Shown here: in pieces, positions 1 to 10,867 of the stretch
Position numbering within the stretch: position 1 is the stretch's first letter
Layout of the letters: each line of letters starts with the position of its first letter
Assembly (NCBI RefSeq): GCF_932294415.1
Contig: NC_065539.1
Coordinates: 47,840,501 to 47,904,500 of the forward strand
DNA length: 64,000 bases
Direction of reading: 5' to 3'
Origin: Quercus robur
Taxonomy: Eukaryota > Streptophyta > Magnoliopsida > Fagales > Fagaceae
Notes under the pieces: generated by a model
What the model was told of the DNA's origin: nothing
Database searches by the model: none
Seen by the model: the letters and a program-made list of their open reading frames with translations, nothing else
Position numbers and translations under genes: made by a program

Positions 1-355
1 CAATTTTCATATTTGATTTTTATGTTACATCAAATTATCAAGATGTTCTACGCATGTATTCTTGAATTATCAACTTTAATTTTAATTTATAAAATTATCA
101 AGATTATATTAATTTTAGATTTATCAATTGTTTAGTACGTTTTTTTAAAATAATTATCAATTTAATATTCAATTTGGAATTATCAATTTAATTTAGTTTT
201 AGGAAGAAATCTTACCCCTTATTTTAGTGAGATAATTATTTACACTTGATAATTTTTTCTTTTATCTTTATTGAATCTATTAAAATATATAATTATTTAT
301 ACATTTATTTTATAAGCTTTTTTATAAAACCGTGCAACGCACGAGCCTATAATTA
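1..355 (+). mobile_element. possible Helitron 3' end (partial)
   Basis: The first 355 bases are AT-rich with no gene. At 331-343 a short hairpin (cgtgc-aac-gcacg) is followed about 12 nt later by TTAG and a T. This is the layout of a plant Helitron 3' terminus, whose usual ending is CTRR before a host T. The same hairpin type marks the clear Helitron end at 10868. The rest of the element would lie left of the window. TTAG is a variant ending, so this is tentative. Confidence 0.35.
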
Positions 356-502
356 GTATTCTAATATTTTTACAACTATATTTTTTCTTTATTCTTGCAG
401 GAGCAACCAACACCGGTAAATCTCTCTCTTCAACCCATTGTCAGTCACTTTCATCCCATCGCCAACCACCATCACTTGTAAAAAAGAAATAAATAAATAA
501 AA

Positions 503-850
503 GGTGTAAATTTACTTTTAGTCCTTATATTTTAGCTTTTTTCCATTTTGGTCCCTACATTTTAATTTGACCACTTTTAGTCCCTAAACCAATTAACGCG
601 TGTTATTTTCGTCATTTCCGTCAGTCAACCGACGGAAATAGTTAAGTTGGCTGTCGGAGGAATTAAAATATTATAAAAAATGCCACATCAGCATCTAATT
701 AAAAAATAATAATCAATTTTAACTAAATAAAAAAAGAAAAAACAGAATTAAAAACAATAAGAACACAAAAACAAACCCAGAACCAAACACAAACTCAAAT
801 TTAAAAACACAAAGAATGCAAAAACAAACAAAAAAGAAGGAATTCAAACC
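503..850 (+). repeat. left terminal inverted repeat of the MULE
   Basis: It pairs with 3890-4227. Shared blocks include the agtcc...cattttggtccctac segment, the cgtcatttccgtcag segment, the atgccacatcagcatctaatt segment and a run of acaaacccag repeats. The arms differ by scattered substitutions, indicating an old insertion. Confidence 0.85.
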
Positions 851-873
851 CAGCTCAAACACAAATCCTATCC

Positions 874-907
874 TCCAATAAGAACCTACTCCACCTCCCT
901 ATATAAA
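874..907 (+). promoter_or_regulatory. H2B core promoter inside the MULE
   Basis: A CCAAT box (ctccaataag, from 874) and a TATA box (ctatataaac, about 899) lie 134 and about 109 bp upstream of the H2B ATG at 1008. This is normal spacing for a plant histone gene. Both lie between the left inverted repeat and the coding sequence, so the captured fragment seems to include the native promoter. Confidence 0.6.
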
Positions 908-1007
908 CTCTCCCAAACCCACCAACCTCTTCGTCACTTTTTTTTCATTGCAAGCTTTTTCACATTTCAAATCTCTCTCTAGAATTTTCACTCTCTCTCA
1001 AAAATCA

Positions 1008-3560
1008 ATGGCACCCACAAAGGCAGAGAAGAAGCCAACGGAGAAGAAGCCAGTGGCGACAGAGAAAGCTCCGGCAAAGGCTGAGAAGAAGATCTCGAAG
1101 GAAGGTGGTAGCGATTTGAAGAAGAAGAAGAAAGTTGTAAGGGTACTTTTTTTAACACCTAATTTTATTTAAGTACCACCTATTTACTTTCAAATACACA
1201 CATCATATTCTATTTAAAGCCCATGATTCAAGTCCATGGCAAAACAATTTTATCAATAGAATTCAAATCCATAATCAAAGCTCATGATTTAAACCCATGG
1301 CAATTTATCTATCCAAAAGCCCAATTCTCATTGACGCTATTTTGTCAAAAAAGAGCCCAAGATTATCAATACTTGGCAAATAAAAAATATCATGGTAAAA
1401 TATTACCATGGCAATCGTCTTATAAAAAAAACTCATTGGGAGTTATCTTGAAAATTATTTTCTCATATTATAAACCCATGAAATACATGGATATCATTTG
1501 CATCGCGACATCCATAATATATGTCTTTGACACTCATGGTAAACATTCAAACCCACAAGATCATCATTTAAGTTATAATGCGATTATTAGAAACCATGAA
1601 CATTATTGCAACATGGAATTCATCAAAGTAAATATTATTTACAAAAGTATTTTGAAACTTGTCCTATTGTTTCAAACATTACAACTAATTGCCCAAAGGC
1701 CCATTGCATGTATTTATGAAAAACCCAAAAATATTTACTAATAAAAGTCCATGAGGAATGAAAACCCATGGCAACATGTGCACACAACCCAACCCATGTG
1801 AGCAAGTCCAAGCAAAAAGCACCAGCAGGAGGCAAAGGAGAGTGGGCAAATAGCCCTTGTTCGTTCCTAACAAAAAAAAAAAAAAAAAAACTAGGGACTC
1901 GTACAAGGGAACCAAGCCTTTTAAAGAATGGACTAAGAGTTGTTCCATCAGTTTTCTGCCACCCTCTACCTGACGTGAACAGTGCCCAAGGGCTGTCATA
2001 TTAGCTGAAGTCAAAAGAATGAAGGGACTCCATCATCTTCCTCAAGACTGCACCTCCAGCAAAAGGAGAGCTGAAACCAAATTATACAAACTTCAACAAA
2101 TTAATGTTATAAATGTTAAAAAAACGTTCAAGACGTGATTCATGTGCCAAGCCCATGAATCCTAAAGGGGAAAAAATTGGGAACATGTGGTTTGTAAGGC
2201 ATAAAAGGATCTCCAGCGGAACCCTCTAAAATGAGCTTAAACTTTGACATCTGGCTTGGGGTGTTGAATCCTACTTTCTAGGGATCCAAATCTCAATTGC
2301 AACATTAGAATTCGCTCTTGATACACGCCTCAATCACATTCATTAAGCTCAGCCAAAAAAAACATGGCATTTAATGCAAAGAACTCTAAAATCCCATCAT
2401 TACCCAAAGAAGCAAGGCAGCCCCAAAAGCAAATCTCCCATTTTTAGGCCAAATCCAGGTTATTAATTCAGCTGTCTAGCTCCCCTGAATCAGAGCTACA
2501 TTTTTTGGATTCTTGTTAATTAATGTTTCTCTAAAAACTCCATTATAAAAGCATAAGCATCTCAGCCCACAAACCAGCAGCTACTCCCTCTGAAACCCCT
2601 GGTCTATTTGCCATTTTGCTAATAGTTTAGCTCTCTTTAAACTCACTACTCATCCCCTTCAGCCCACATTCATCTAACCTCAGACATTCTTTCCCCCCCT
2701 TTACACAATCATAGCTCAAAAATGTCCTCCAACTACTCATAAACAGCCTATTACTCACAAAAAGCTTCAATCTCAATATTAATCCTATCCCACTCACTCA
2801 AAACAGCCCACATTCACCTCATTCATGCCTTATGCATACATACTCACCAAAATCTTGGTTTAATACTTGCTGCATTGAGCTAGGGATCTTTCTCTCCCTT
2901 CATTCCATCATATTTTTCCTCTTTTATTTGTAACTATAGAGCCTTTAATCCTTGTTTATTATTATGATGAAGGCCATAATGTTTTGAAAACTATGGAAGT
3001 TCTCCCTCATGTTGACTTAATAATAATAAGGAAAAAAATATATAATTTTTACCATGTAAACACACTTATTAATTTGAAATTACCCTACTATTGGAGATAA
3101 TACCATACCACTAGAGGATTGATTTGAACTATCGGACTAGGACCATTAATGTACTAATTAAGTATTGTAACGTGTTTTTCATTGGGCTTTTGTTGCTGTT
3201 TTGTCATGTGCAGCCTTTGTTTCTTGCTTGGATAGGCGTTATCATCACACCGAAAGCCTTTAGATACCATTTTAAGAGTCCATAGTCGAGATTCGACTTG
3301 GCTTCCCAACATCTTAGATAGAAGCATCAATTTCCCCCTCGACAAAAGTCAAGAAAAGCATCGAGACTTACAAGATCTACCTCTTCAAGGTTCTCAAACA
3401 GGTTCACCCCGATATTGGGATTTCGAGCAAGGCTATGGGGATCATGAACAGCTTCATCAACGATATCTTTAAGAAGCTCGCCCAGGAGTCACTGTGATTG
3501 GCTCGATACATCTCCATTATCACGAGGAAGAGATGGGGTTTCTGAAGTCTCTGATTTACA
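1008..3560 (+). pseudogene. H2B: histone H2B pseudogene, split by an LTR
   Basis: Histone H2B is a core nucleosome protein. The first part (1008-1135) encodes the Lys-rich N-terminal tail, starting [14 protein letters not shown] and reaching KKKKK. The second part (3345-3497) continues in register with [20 protein letters not shown], then [20 protein letters not shown] and KKLAQES, which cover the alpha-1 and alpha-2 region of the histone fold. The two halves join at the duplicated bases aaagt on either side of the LTR. A TGA at 3495 replaces the expected Ser-Arg after LAQES. LARY-like codons follow, then another stop, and the C-terminal alpha-3/alpha-C part (TAVRLVLPGELAKH region) is absent. 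Plant H2B is usually about 140-150 aa and has no intron. The copy is dead as a histone gene. It sits wholly inside the MULE, so it was probably captured. Confidence 0.88.
1136..3344. mobile_element. solo LTR (2.2 kb) inserted in the H2B copy
   Basis: The insertion begins TGTAAGG and ends CTCGACA, has the TG...CA termini of an LTR, and is flanked by perfect 5-bp direct repeats AAAGT (1131-1135 and 3345-3349). No gag, protease or polymerase homology is visible inside. It looks like a solo LTR left by recombination, probably from a large Ty3/gypsy-type element. That family call is an inference from length only. It is younger than the capture of H2B by the MULE. Confidence 0.8.
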
Positions 3561-3889
3561 AGCTAAGAGCATCTTGAACGGCGCTTGATCCATAAAAATG
3601 AGATGTGGAGGTTAAAGGGTAAAACAAAGGGATGGAGCTGGGTTTGTGTTGGCATGGTTGAGCTGGGTTTGTGGTTGAGCAATTGATTATAATATTACAA
3701 TATTCTGGGTTTGTGTTTGGTTCTGGATTGGTTCTGGGTTTGTGGTTGGTTATGGGTTTATGTTTGAGCTGGGTTTGTGTTGAGTAATCAAGTTTTATTA
3801 CAATATTCTTTTATGATTTTTATGTGTTTGATTTATGGGCTTGTATGATTTTTTTGGGTTTGTGCTCTTGTGTGTTCTACCATTTTGGG

Positions 3890-4227
3890 ATTTTGAATTC
3901 CTTCTTTTTTGTTTGTTTTTGTGTTTTTAAATTTGAGTTTGTGTTGGGTTCTGGGTTTGTTTTTGTGTTCTTATTGTTTTTAATTATGTTTTTTTTTTAT
4001 TTAGTTAAAATTGATAATTTTATTTTTTTAAATTAGATGCTAATGTGGCATTTTTTATAATATTTTAATTCCTCTAGCAGCTACCTTAGCTATTTCCGTC
4101 AATTGACTGATGGAAATGACGAAAATAACACTCGTTAATTGGTTGAAGGACTAAAAGTGGTAAAATTAAAATGTAGGGACCAAATGGAAAAAAGTCAAAA
4201 TGTAGGGATTAAAAGTGCATTTACGCC
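3890..4227 (-). repeat. right terminal inverted repeat of the MULE
   Basis: Inverted partner of 503-850. Just inside it, 3640-3890 is a G/T-rich stretch of repeated gagctgggtttgtg-like words, which also resembles the inner part of the left arm (845-870) in inverted form. The arm may therefore be longer and partly rearranged. Confidence 0.8.
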
Positions 4228-4305
4228 AAAATAAAATAAGAAGATAATAATGTGCCACCGTCCACAACTCAACCCCACCACCCCTACAACTTGTATCAAC
4301 ACTGT

Positions 4306-6110
4306 TGTTGACACCCTATTTTGCTACCCGTATTTAACCTCATATGGTGGGTAAAGGGGTAATTTCACCTTGGAAATATGCATCTTGATTCTGGTCATTA
4401 GATCCTTAATCTCATTTCACCAAAATGATTTTGATATTGTAACGATCTTGATATTGTAACGATCAAATCGACTGGTCATGAGCCCTAATCGAACCATCAG
4501 ATTGAAAGTTATCATCAAATCAAGTTTTAATGGTTAAGATGCACTATCACAAATTGAGTCCAACTATATGTGATTATGAACAATTGATTTCAATTGGTTA
4601 TAACTATAATCAATTTGAGATTGATGATGTGTCATAATTTGATTGGTTAGGACAATATTTTATAGTAAGGTTGCATACACCTAATTAACTAAATAGTTAA
4701 ATATTAATTATTCAATGAGTAATTTGTACAATTATCTTTTAATTAGAGTAAATTTGAAACCAATTAAATCTTAAATGGGAGTGATTGGAGCCATTTAATG
4801 TTAATTGGGAGCTAATTTTGGATCTATTAATGTTAATTAGGCTGAAACCATTTTCTAACAAATGACCTTTGCTCACCATTTCATCGATATCTCTCATGAT
4901 ATTTGGAATCTGTAAATGAGGTTAATTTTCCCATAAATTAGACATTCGGGGCTTCAATTTGGGCATAAAAATGAGACAATTTCGATTAGAATTGAGTCAG
5001 ATATGATTTTTCGAAATTGGCTCTACAGGCTGTTATAGCAGCTATGAGAAAACCGAACTTTTCTTGCTCCTCACTCTCATCAATCTCCACATTTAAAGCA
5101 TCAGATTTCCTCAAAGGCTAAAATGAGGTCTAGGTTCATGATTCTTTGTCAACTCTCATTAAATGGTCTTCCATTCATATTTCTTCTATCGCTACTATAT
5201 AAACTCCACCTCTCTTTCATTCCAAGACACACAAAAACCCCATCTTTTCTCTTTTCTTGAGTTCTAGTGAAGTTGAGTAGTTTTGTCATATCTTGGTCTT
5301 CCTGAGACTTAAGGTATTGAGTGAGACTCACTCTCCCTCTCCTAACTCTTATTTTCCTCCACCCTTAAGACCTCCATCAAGAGTCTCTTCCTCCACCATA
5401 TGGATCTTGCATGAAGATATAATCTTTTTTCCTAATTGGTTTTTTATGTTGCCATGATGGAATTTAGGATTAAAGCATGATAGTAATTATTTAAATTCCC
5501 TTGAATATGTTTGAATGTTCTTAATTGTTCCTATTTGTCCTTCACATGTTCTTAGTTGTTTATCACATGTTCATGCATATCACTAGATTTAATCTTAAAT
5601 TCACACCAAAAATATGAAAAACATGTTTGTTTAATAATTCTTTCAAATCCTTGAATCTAAATTATCACCTTCCACACATATTCACTAGAATTTATTTTTT
5701 AATCCAAATGTAATACTTGATAAATTGAATTAGGGTTTATCACATGCACACACATTAAATTCAACATGTAAATTGATTGACATATTGGATGATATGATAT
5801 GAATGTTGACCACCATAGTCTAGAAGATCGTTTTCACCGGGTAAGGTGGGTGCCTAACACCTTCCCACCTTGTAACATAGCCTCTAAACTTAAATCAAGG
5901 GTTAGTAAATCAAATGCTAATCCATGTAATTTTCAATTTCTAGATTGTAACTATTAAACAAAGTCATGTACTTTATCTTAGATTGTATCTAGAACCAAAA
6001 CCATGTAATTTTCCTAGAATCAATGTAAATTCAATTTCAAATTAATAAAATGAGGAATTTTTCAATTATGATTTTCTTATTTTTCCAATAATTAAATAAG
6101 TGGCGACTCC
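4306..6110 (+). mobile_element. gypsy (Tat/Ogre-type) LTR plus primer-binding site
   Basis: The block starts TGTTGACACC at 4306 and runs about 1.8 kb to about 6098. It is followed at 6101 by TGGCGACTCC, the primer-binding motif (tRNA-Arg type) seen in plant Tat/Ogre-lineage Ty3/gypsy elements. The segment ggtgggtgcctaacacc (about 5845) is also typical of these LTRs. Only the LTR, the PBS and perhaps up to about 100 bases of leader remain, with no coding part. It is a fossil fragment. Confidence 0.72.
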
Positions 6111-7807
6111 ATTGTAAAACCCTTAATTTAAAGGGGAAAATATAACTAGTTGAACCTCCATTTTGAGAGACAACAACACGACTCCACCCATTCACGTGGG
6201 TTTGGCCCGGCATTATATATAACACGGGCCAAGGGAGCGATCTCTCACAATTGCAAGTCTGCAACCCACAACCCACCGCCACAATCGCAACCCAAATTCA
6301 ACTCAAAATCAAATTTCAACTCACAACCCGATCTTAAACTAAACCCACTAACCAATAAATCCACCCCAACGATCCACCACCACCAACAGCAAAAAATGAC
6401 CCATCAGCAACAAAACGACCCATAAAAGCCACGAAACCCAACAACCTTAAATGCCAACACCGTTGCCGATCTTAACCTCCACAACATGTCCACATCATCG
6501 CCAATCTTAGCCATCCTAATCTCAATGCATTTTGCTGAGAGTGTTTGAGTCAAAGGAGGTAGGCAAGAGAGGAGAAGAAGAGAAAAATAAGAAAAAAGAG
6601 AGAGAAACGGAGGCTGAAGAGCGAAAGAAGAAAGAGAAAATAGTATTTTAAGGAGAAGAAGAGAGAGAAATGGATTAAAATATTGTTTTTTTTATCACTT
6701 TGGAGCTATAGTAAGAGTATTCACATCAAGAATGCGAAAAATGTTAAAAAACCAAATTTAACAACCAACACACAAAAATACTCCTACATCAGAGCTCTTA
6801 AATGCTAAAAAATTTGACACCTAGCTATAGTGAACTGCCATCTCAAGCAGCTCACTGTAGCCAAATTTATACTATATGTAACAGGATTCTCTTATTTCAA
6901 CTGGATTTTTATATGGTTTAAAAATACCATCATTAATGAAGGGTAACTTCATTTAGAAATAAAGTCATAAATGTCAAATAACAAATTTCATTTTGAATTC
7001 AAAAAGAAAATTCATAAAATTTATGATTTTTTTCCTTGAAACATTCAAAAAAAAAAATTACAGTTACTTCTTATCTCTAAAGTTTATCATTTTTATTTGT
7101 TTGAAAAATAAAAAATATATATTTCTAAATTATAATAGATGCAAATTATTAACCATTACCCAAAAAAATAGAAGAGCCTCTGAGCACGCACATAAGCACC
7201 TATTCAGAGGATAGGTTATAATAAAATAATGACAATTTATTAAAGCCCACACGTACCTTTTTCTTTTCACTCAGCCTTAGGTTTGCTTCTCTCTCTCTGT
7301 TGTTCTCATCTTCTCCCTTTCTCCCTCTCATCTTCTCTCTCTCTTCTTTGTATCGTTCCTTCCCTTTCATCTTCTTTTTTTTATTTTTTTTATTTTTTTT
7401 ATTGTTCTTTTACTATGGAAAGGTTTGAAAGGTTGGATTTTGGATTTTGAGTTGGGGTTTGAAAGGTTGGATTTTGTGGTGGTTATTGGTTGATTTTGGT
7501 TATAGGCTATGGTGGTTCGGCGAGTATGGCTGGTTTGCGGTGGTTCCGGCTGTGATTATGGGTCTTAGTGGTTTCAATTGTGGCTAATGGGTCTTCGGTT
7601 GTAATGTGGGTTTGATTTGGGTTTAGGTTTGAAAGGTGGGTTTTGATTTATGCCGTGTGGTGATTGTGGCTAGTTGTGGTGGGTGGTGACTATGTAATGG
7701 GTGGGTTTGGTTTTTTCTTGGATGTGCTGTGGGCGATGGTTGTGTAGTAAATGGTGGGTGGTGGGTGGTGGCTGTGCAGTTGATAGGTGGTTATGGCTTA
7801 TGGGTGG
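6111..7807. other. repeat-rich intergenic stretch, no gene
   Basis: I see no gene. 6240-6540 is a C/A-rich stretch (ccacaaccc-like words) and 6540-6680 is purine-rich (GA)n. Around 6713-6806 lie MITE-like ends (gagtattcacatcaag and inverted ctcctacatcagagctc). 7270-7400 is a pyrimidine tract, and 7420-7800 is a G/T-rich stretch of ggtggttatgg-like words. The short open frames here have no recognisable domain. Confidence 0.5.
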
Positions 7808-8173
7808 CACAATGTAGTTAAAGGGGCTCCAGGTGCTTGCCTAGGCACTCAGGCGAGGTGAGGCACCAGAAAAGTGCCTTAAAGGCACTAAGGCGAGGTG
7901 CCTTTAGTGAGGTGCTCGCCTTTGGAGCCTAGGCGCTCACCCATGCATAATTTCTTAGGCAAGAGGCGAGTGCCTCAGTAAACTTGGGCATTTCAAAGCC
8001 ACTAATGGCATGTTTTTTTAAATTTAAAGAGGTGCAAGGTTGGTTTTAAACTTGTTATCCTTAGTGGGGAAGAGCTGTCACCCACTAGTTCAAATAAATT
8101 AATAAAAAAATAAGCATAAAACAAAAGATCCAAAAAGAAATATCGGGAAACACTCTTCTTCAACAACTTTCAG

Positions 8174-8223
8174 AGCAAAGCATTGGTCATTCTTCTTCTT
8201 CTTCTTCTTCTTCTTCTTCTTCT
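8174..8223. repeat. (TTC)n microsatellite
   Basis: About 11-12 uninterrupted ttc units near 8189-8222, in the untranslated leader of the hAT element, followed by pyrimidine-rich tandem blocks of about 80-100 bp (8320-8660, ctctgttttttctctac). Confidence 0.85.
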
Positions 8224-10867
8224 AGGGTTTGGAAGAGAGGGTCCATTGAGAGTGGGCCAGTGGCTGCCAACAGATAACCAACATCAGGTAATTTTTTTTC
8301 TATTCTTTTAGTATTTTTTTTTTTACACTCTCTCACTACCTCAATGCCTCTAGCAACTCTTTCCTCTCTATTTCTTCTCTGTTTTTTTTTTTTCCTTTAC
8401 TCTTCTCTCTTGGACTCTCTGTCTCCAACAACTCTCTCCTCTCTGTTTTTTCTCTACTTTTTTTTCCCCTTTACCCTTCTCTTTTAGACTTTAATTGTCT
8501 CTAGCAATTATTTTCTCTTTGTTTTTTCTCTACTTTTTTTCCCTTACCCTTCTCTCTTAAACTCTGACCATCTCCAGCAACTCTTCCTTCTCTGTTTTTT
8601 CTCTACTTTTTTTTTTCCTTTACCCTTCTCTCTCAGACTCTGACTGTCTCACAGCAACTCTCCCTTATCTTTTTCTCTATTTTCTTTTCTTGTATTTTTC
8701 CCTTTTCTCGAACTCATTACTTCACTCAATTTTTAGAGCTTAAACCATAGTAAATGATACATAGCTAGCTTAATATAGAATCATATTAAATGTATTGTAT
8801 TTGGTTTTATTTTTATATATGTAGAATGACTTTAGATAATGGGAAGAGAAAAGATCCGGGATGGAAATATAATTATTTAGCTCATGTTGAAGACAAAAAT
8901 TCAGTGACTTGCCTCTTTTGTAATATAGTAAAAAAGGGAGGGATACATAGAGTAAAGAAACATCGAGTGGGGAATTTTAAAAACACTAAAAAGTGTTTAA
9001 AATGTCATGATCATGTTAGAGAAGAGCTTGCACATTATATGAGTGAGAAGGAGAATTATGACAAGATGCCTGATTTTGATGATATAGATAATATGATTAA
9101 AATTGAGGATGTAGACGATGATGAGGTAGAGGAAGAAGAAGTTATCCAAAAAGGGAAAAAATCATGCTCTAGTAGGAAAGGGGTTGGCCGTAGCACCCAA
9201 GTGAAAACTGTGAAATTAATGTCAAATTCTAAAAAATTGAAAGGTCTCATGGATTCTTTTGTGACATTAAAGCCAGAAAAAGTGGTTGAGCTTAGGAAAC
9301 ATAGTAAGACGAAGCAAACTAACATCAAGGATAAATTTGACAAAGAGAAAAGAGCACAAGCTTGTCAGTATATTGGCCGGCTATTTTATCTAGCCGGTAT
9401 ACTATTCAATGTTGCTTGCTTAGATAAATTTAAATGGGCAGTTGAAGCTATTAGGCAGTATGGTCCAAATATAAACCCTCTTAGTTACCATGAGTTAAGA
9501 GTTCCAATTCTCAAAAAGAAGGTGGCTTACACATATGAGTTATTGAGTGATCACAAGGAATCTTAGAGGAAACATGGTTGTTCTATTATGTCTAATGGGT
9601 AGACTAGTAGAACCAATAGGACCTTGATGAACTTTTTGGTGAATTGCCCATCTGGAACCATGTTTGTGAAGTCAATTAATGCATCATCTTTTATGAAAAT
9701 TGGGGAAAAAACTTTCAAATTACTTGATGCATTTTAGATCAAATTGGGGAGGCTAATGTAGTCTAAGTAGTATCAGATAATGGATCTAATTATGTGTTGG
9801 CTAGGAAGTTGTTGGAAGAAAAAAGGCCAAATTTGTATTGGACTCTATATGTTGCACATTGCATTGACCTTATATTGGAGGACATTGGAAAAATTCCTAG
9901 AATTACAAAAACTTTGAAAAGAGCCATTCAATTAACTAGATATATCTACAACCATAGGAGTGTGTTAAATATGATGAGAGAATACATAAACCAAAGAGAG
10001 CTGGTTAGGGTTGGGAAAACTAGGTTTTGCGCTTCATATCTTACAATATAATCCATTTATAAGCAAAAGCGTAACCTAAGGCCATGTTTACTTCTAAGGA
10101 GTGGGTTCGTAGTAGATGGGCAAAGGAAGCAAATGTTAAACGAGCAATAGAAACGATTATGATGCATTATTTTTGGAATATTATAGTTTACACTCTTAAA
10201 GTTATGGGCCCTCTTGTTCGAGTTCTTCGCCTTGTTGATAATGAGAAAAAACCAGCTATAGGTTACACATATGAGGCAATGGATAGGGCCAGAAAAGCTA
10301 TTATAAAAGCTTTTAATGAGAATGAAGAAAGGTATTCAATATTTTTAAAATCATTAATGAGAGATAGGAATGTCAACTACATCAGCCTTTGTATGCAGTG
10401 GGTCATTTCTTGAATCCAAAGTATTTTTATTTAGATTCTAAGATAAAGAAAAATGAAGAAATTACAACAGAATTATATGCTTGTATAGAAAGACTAGTTC
10501 CTAGAATCGAAATTCAGGACAAGATCATGCTTGAGCTATCCATGTATAAGAAAGCTGAAGGACTCTTTGGCATTCCATTGGCGAAAATATCATAAAAGAC
10601 AAGGGTTCCAGGTAAGAAAGCATTTATGTCTATCTTAAAATTACTAGAACAATGACACTTTTTACAAATAAAAAATTTGACTTCTATGATATATCATATA
10701 TTATTACTCATACTTATTTTTTTAACATAGCTGAATGGTGGAGTTTGTATGGGAGCTTAACTCCGAATTTGCAACAGTTAGCTATAATAATCTTGAGCTT
10801 GACTTGTAGTGCATGTGGTTGTGAGTGTAATTGGCGTGTGTTTGAGCAGGTGAGTTTTTAAGTATAA

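Larger units (their letters stand above)
503..4227. mobile_element. Pack-MULE-like element carrying a histone H2B gene
   Basis: The element has long terminal inverted repeats (503 to about 850 against about 3890 to 4227) whose outer ends read ggtgtaaatttactttta and, inverted, ggcgtaaatgcactttta. It is flanked by a 9-bp direct repeat, 494-502 taaataaaa against 4228-4236 aaaataaaa (8 of 9 identical, low complexity). Long inverted ends with a 9-bp duplication are typical of Mutator-like elements. No MURA-type transposase is visible. The interior instead holds a histone H2B gene with its promoter, so this is a non-autonomous element carrying host sequence. A solo LTR inserted later inside the H2B. 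Confidence 0.85.

Noticed and set aside
1223-1741. Open frame of 172 codons
   Set aside because: It lies wholly inside the solo LTR bounded by AAAGT repeats and shows no domain. AT-rich LTR sequence gives such frames by chance.
6150-6425. 91-codon frame with Pro/Gln-rich protein
   Set aside because: Low-complexity C/A-rich repeat sequence; no homology or gene structure.
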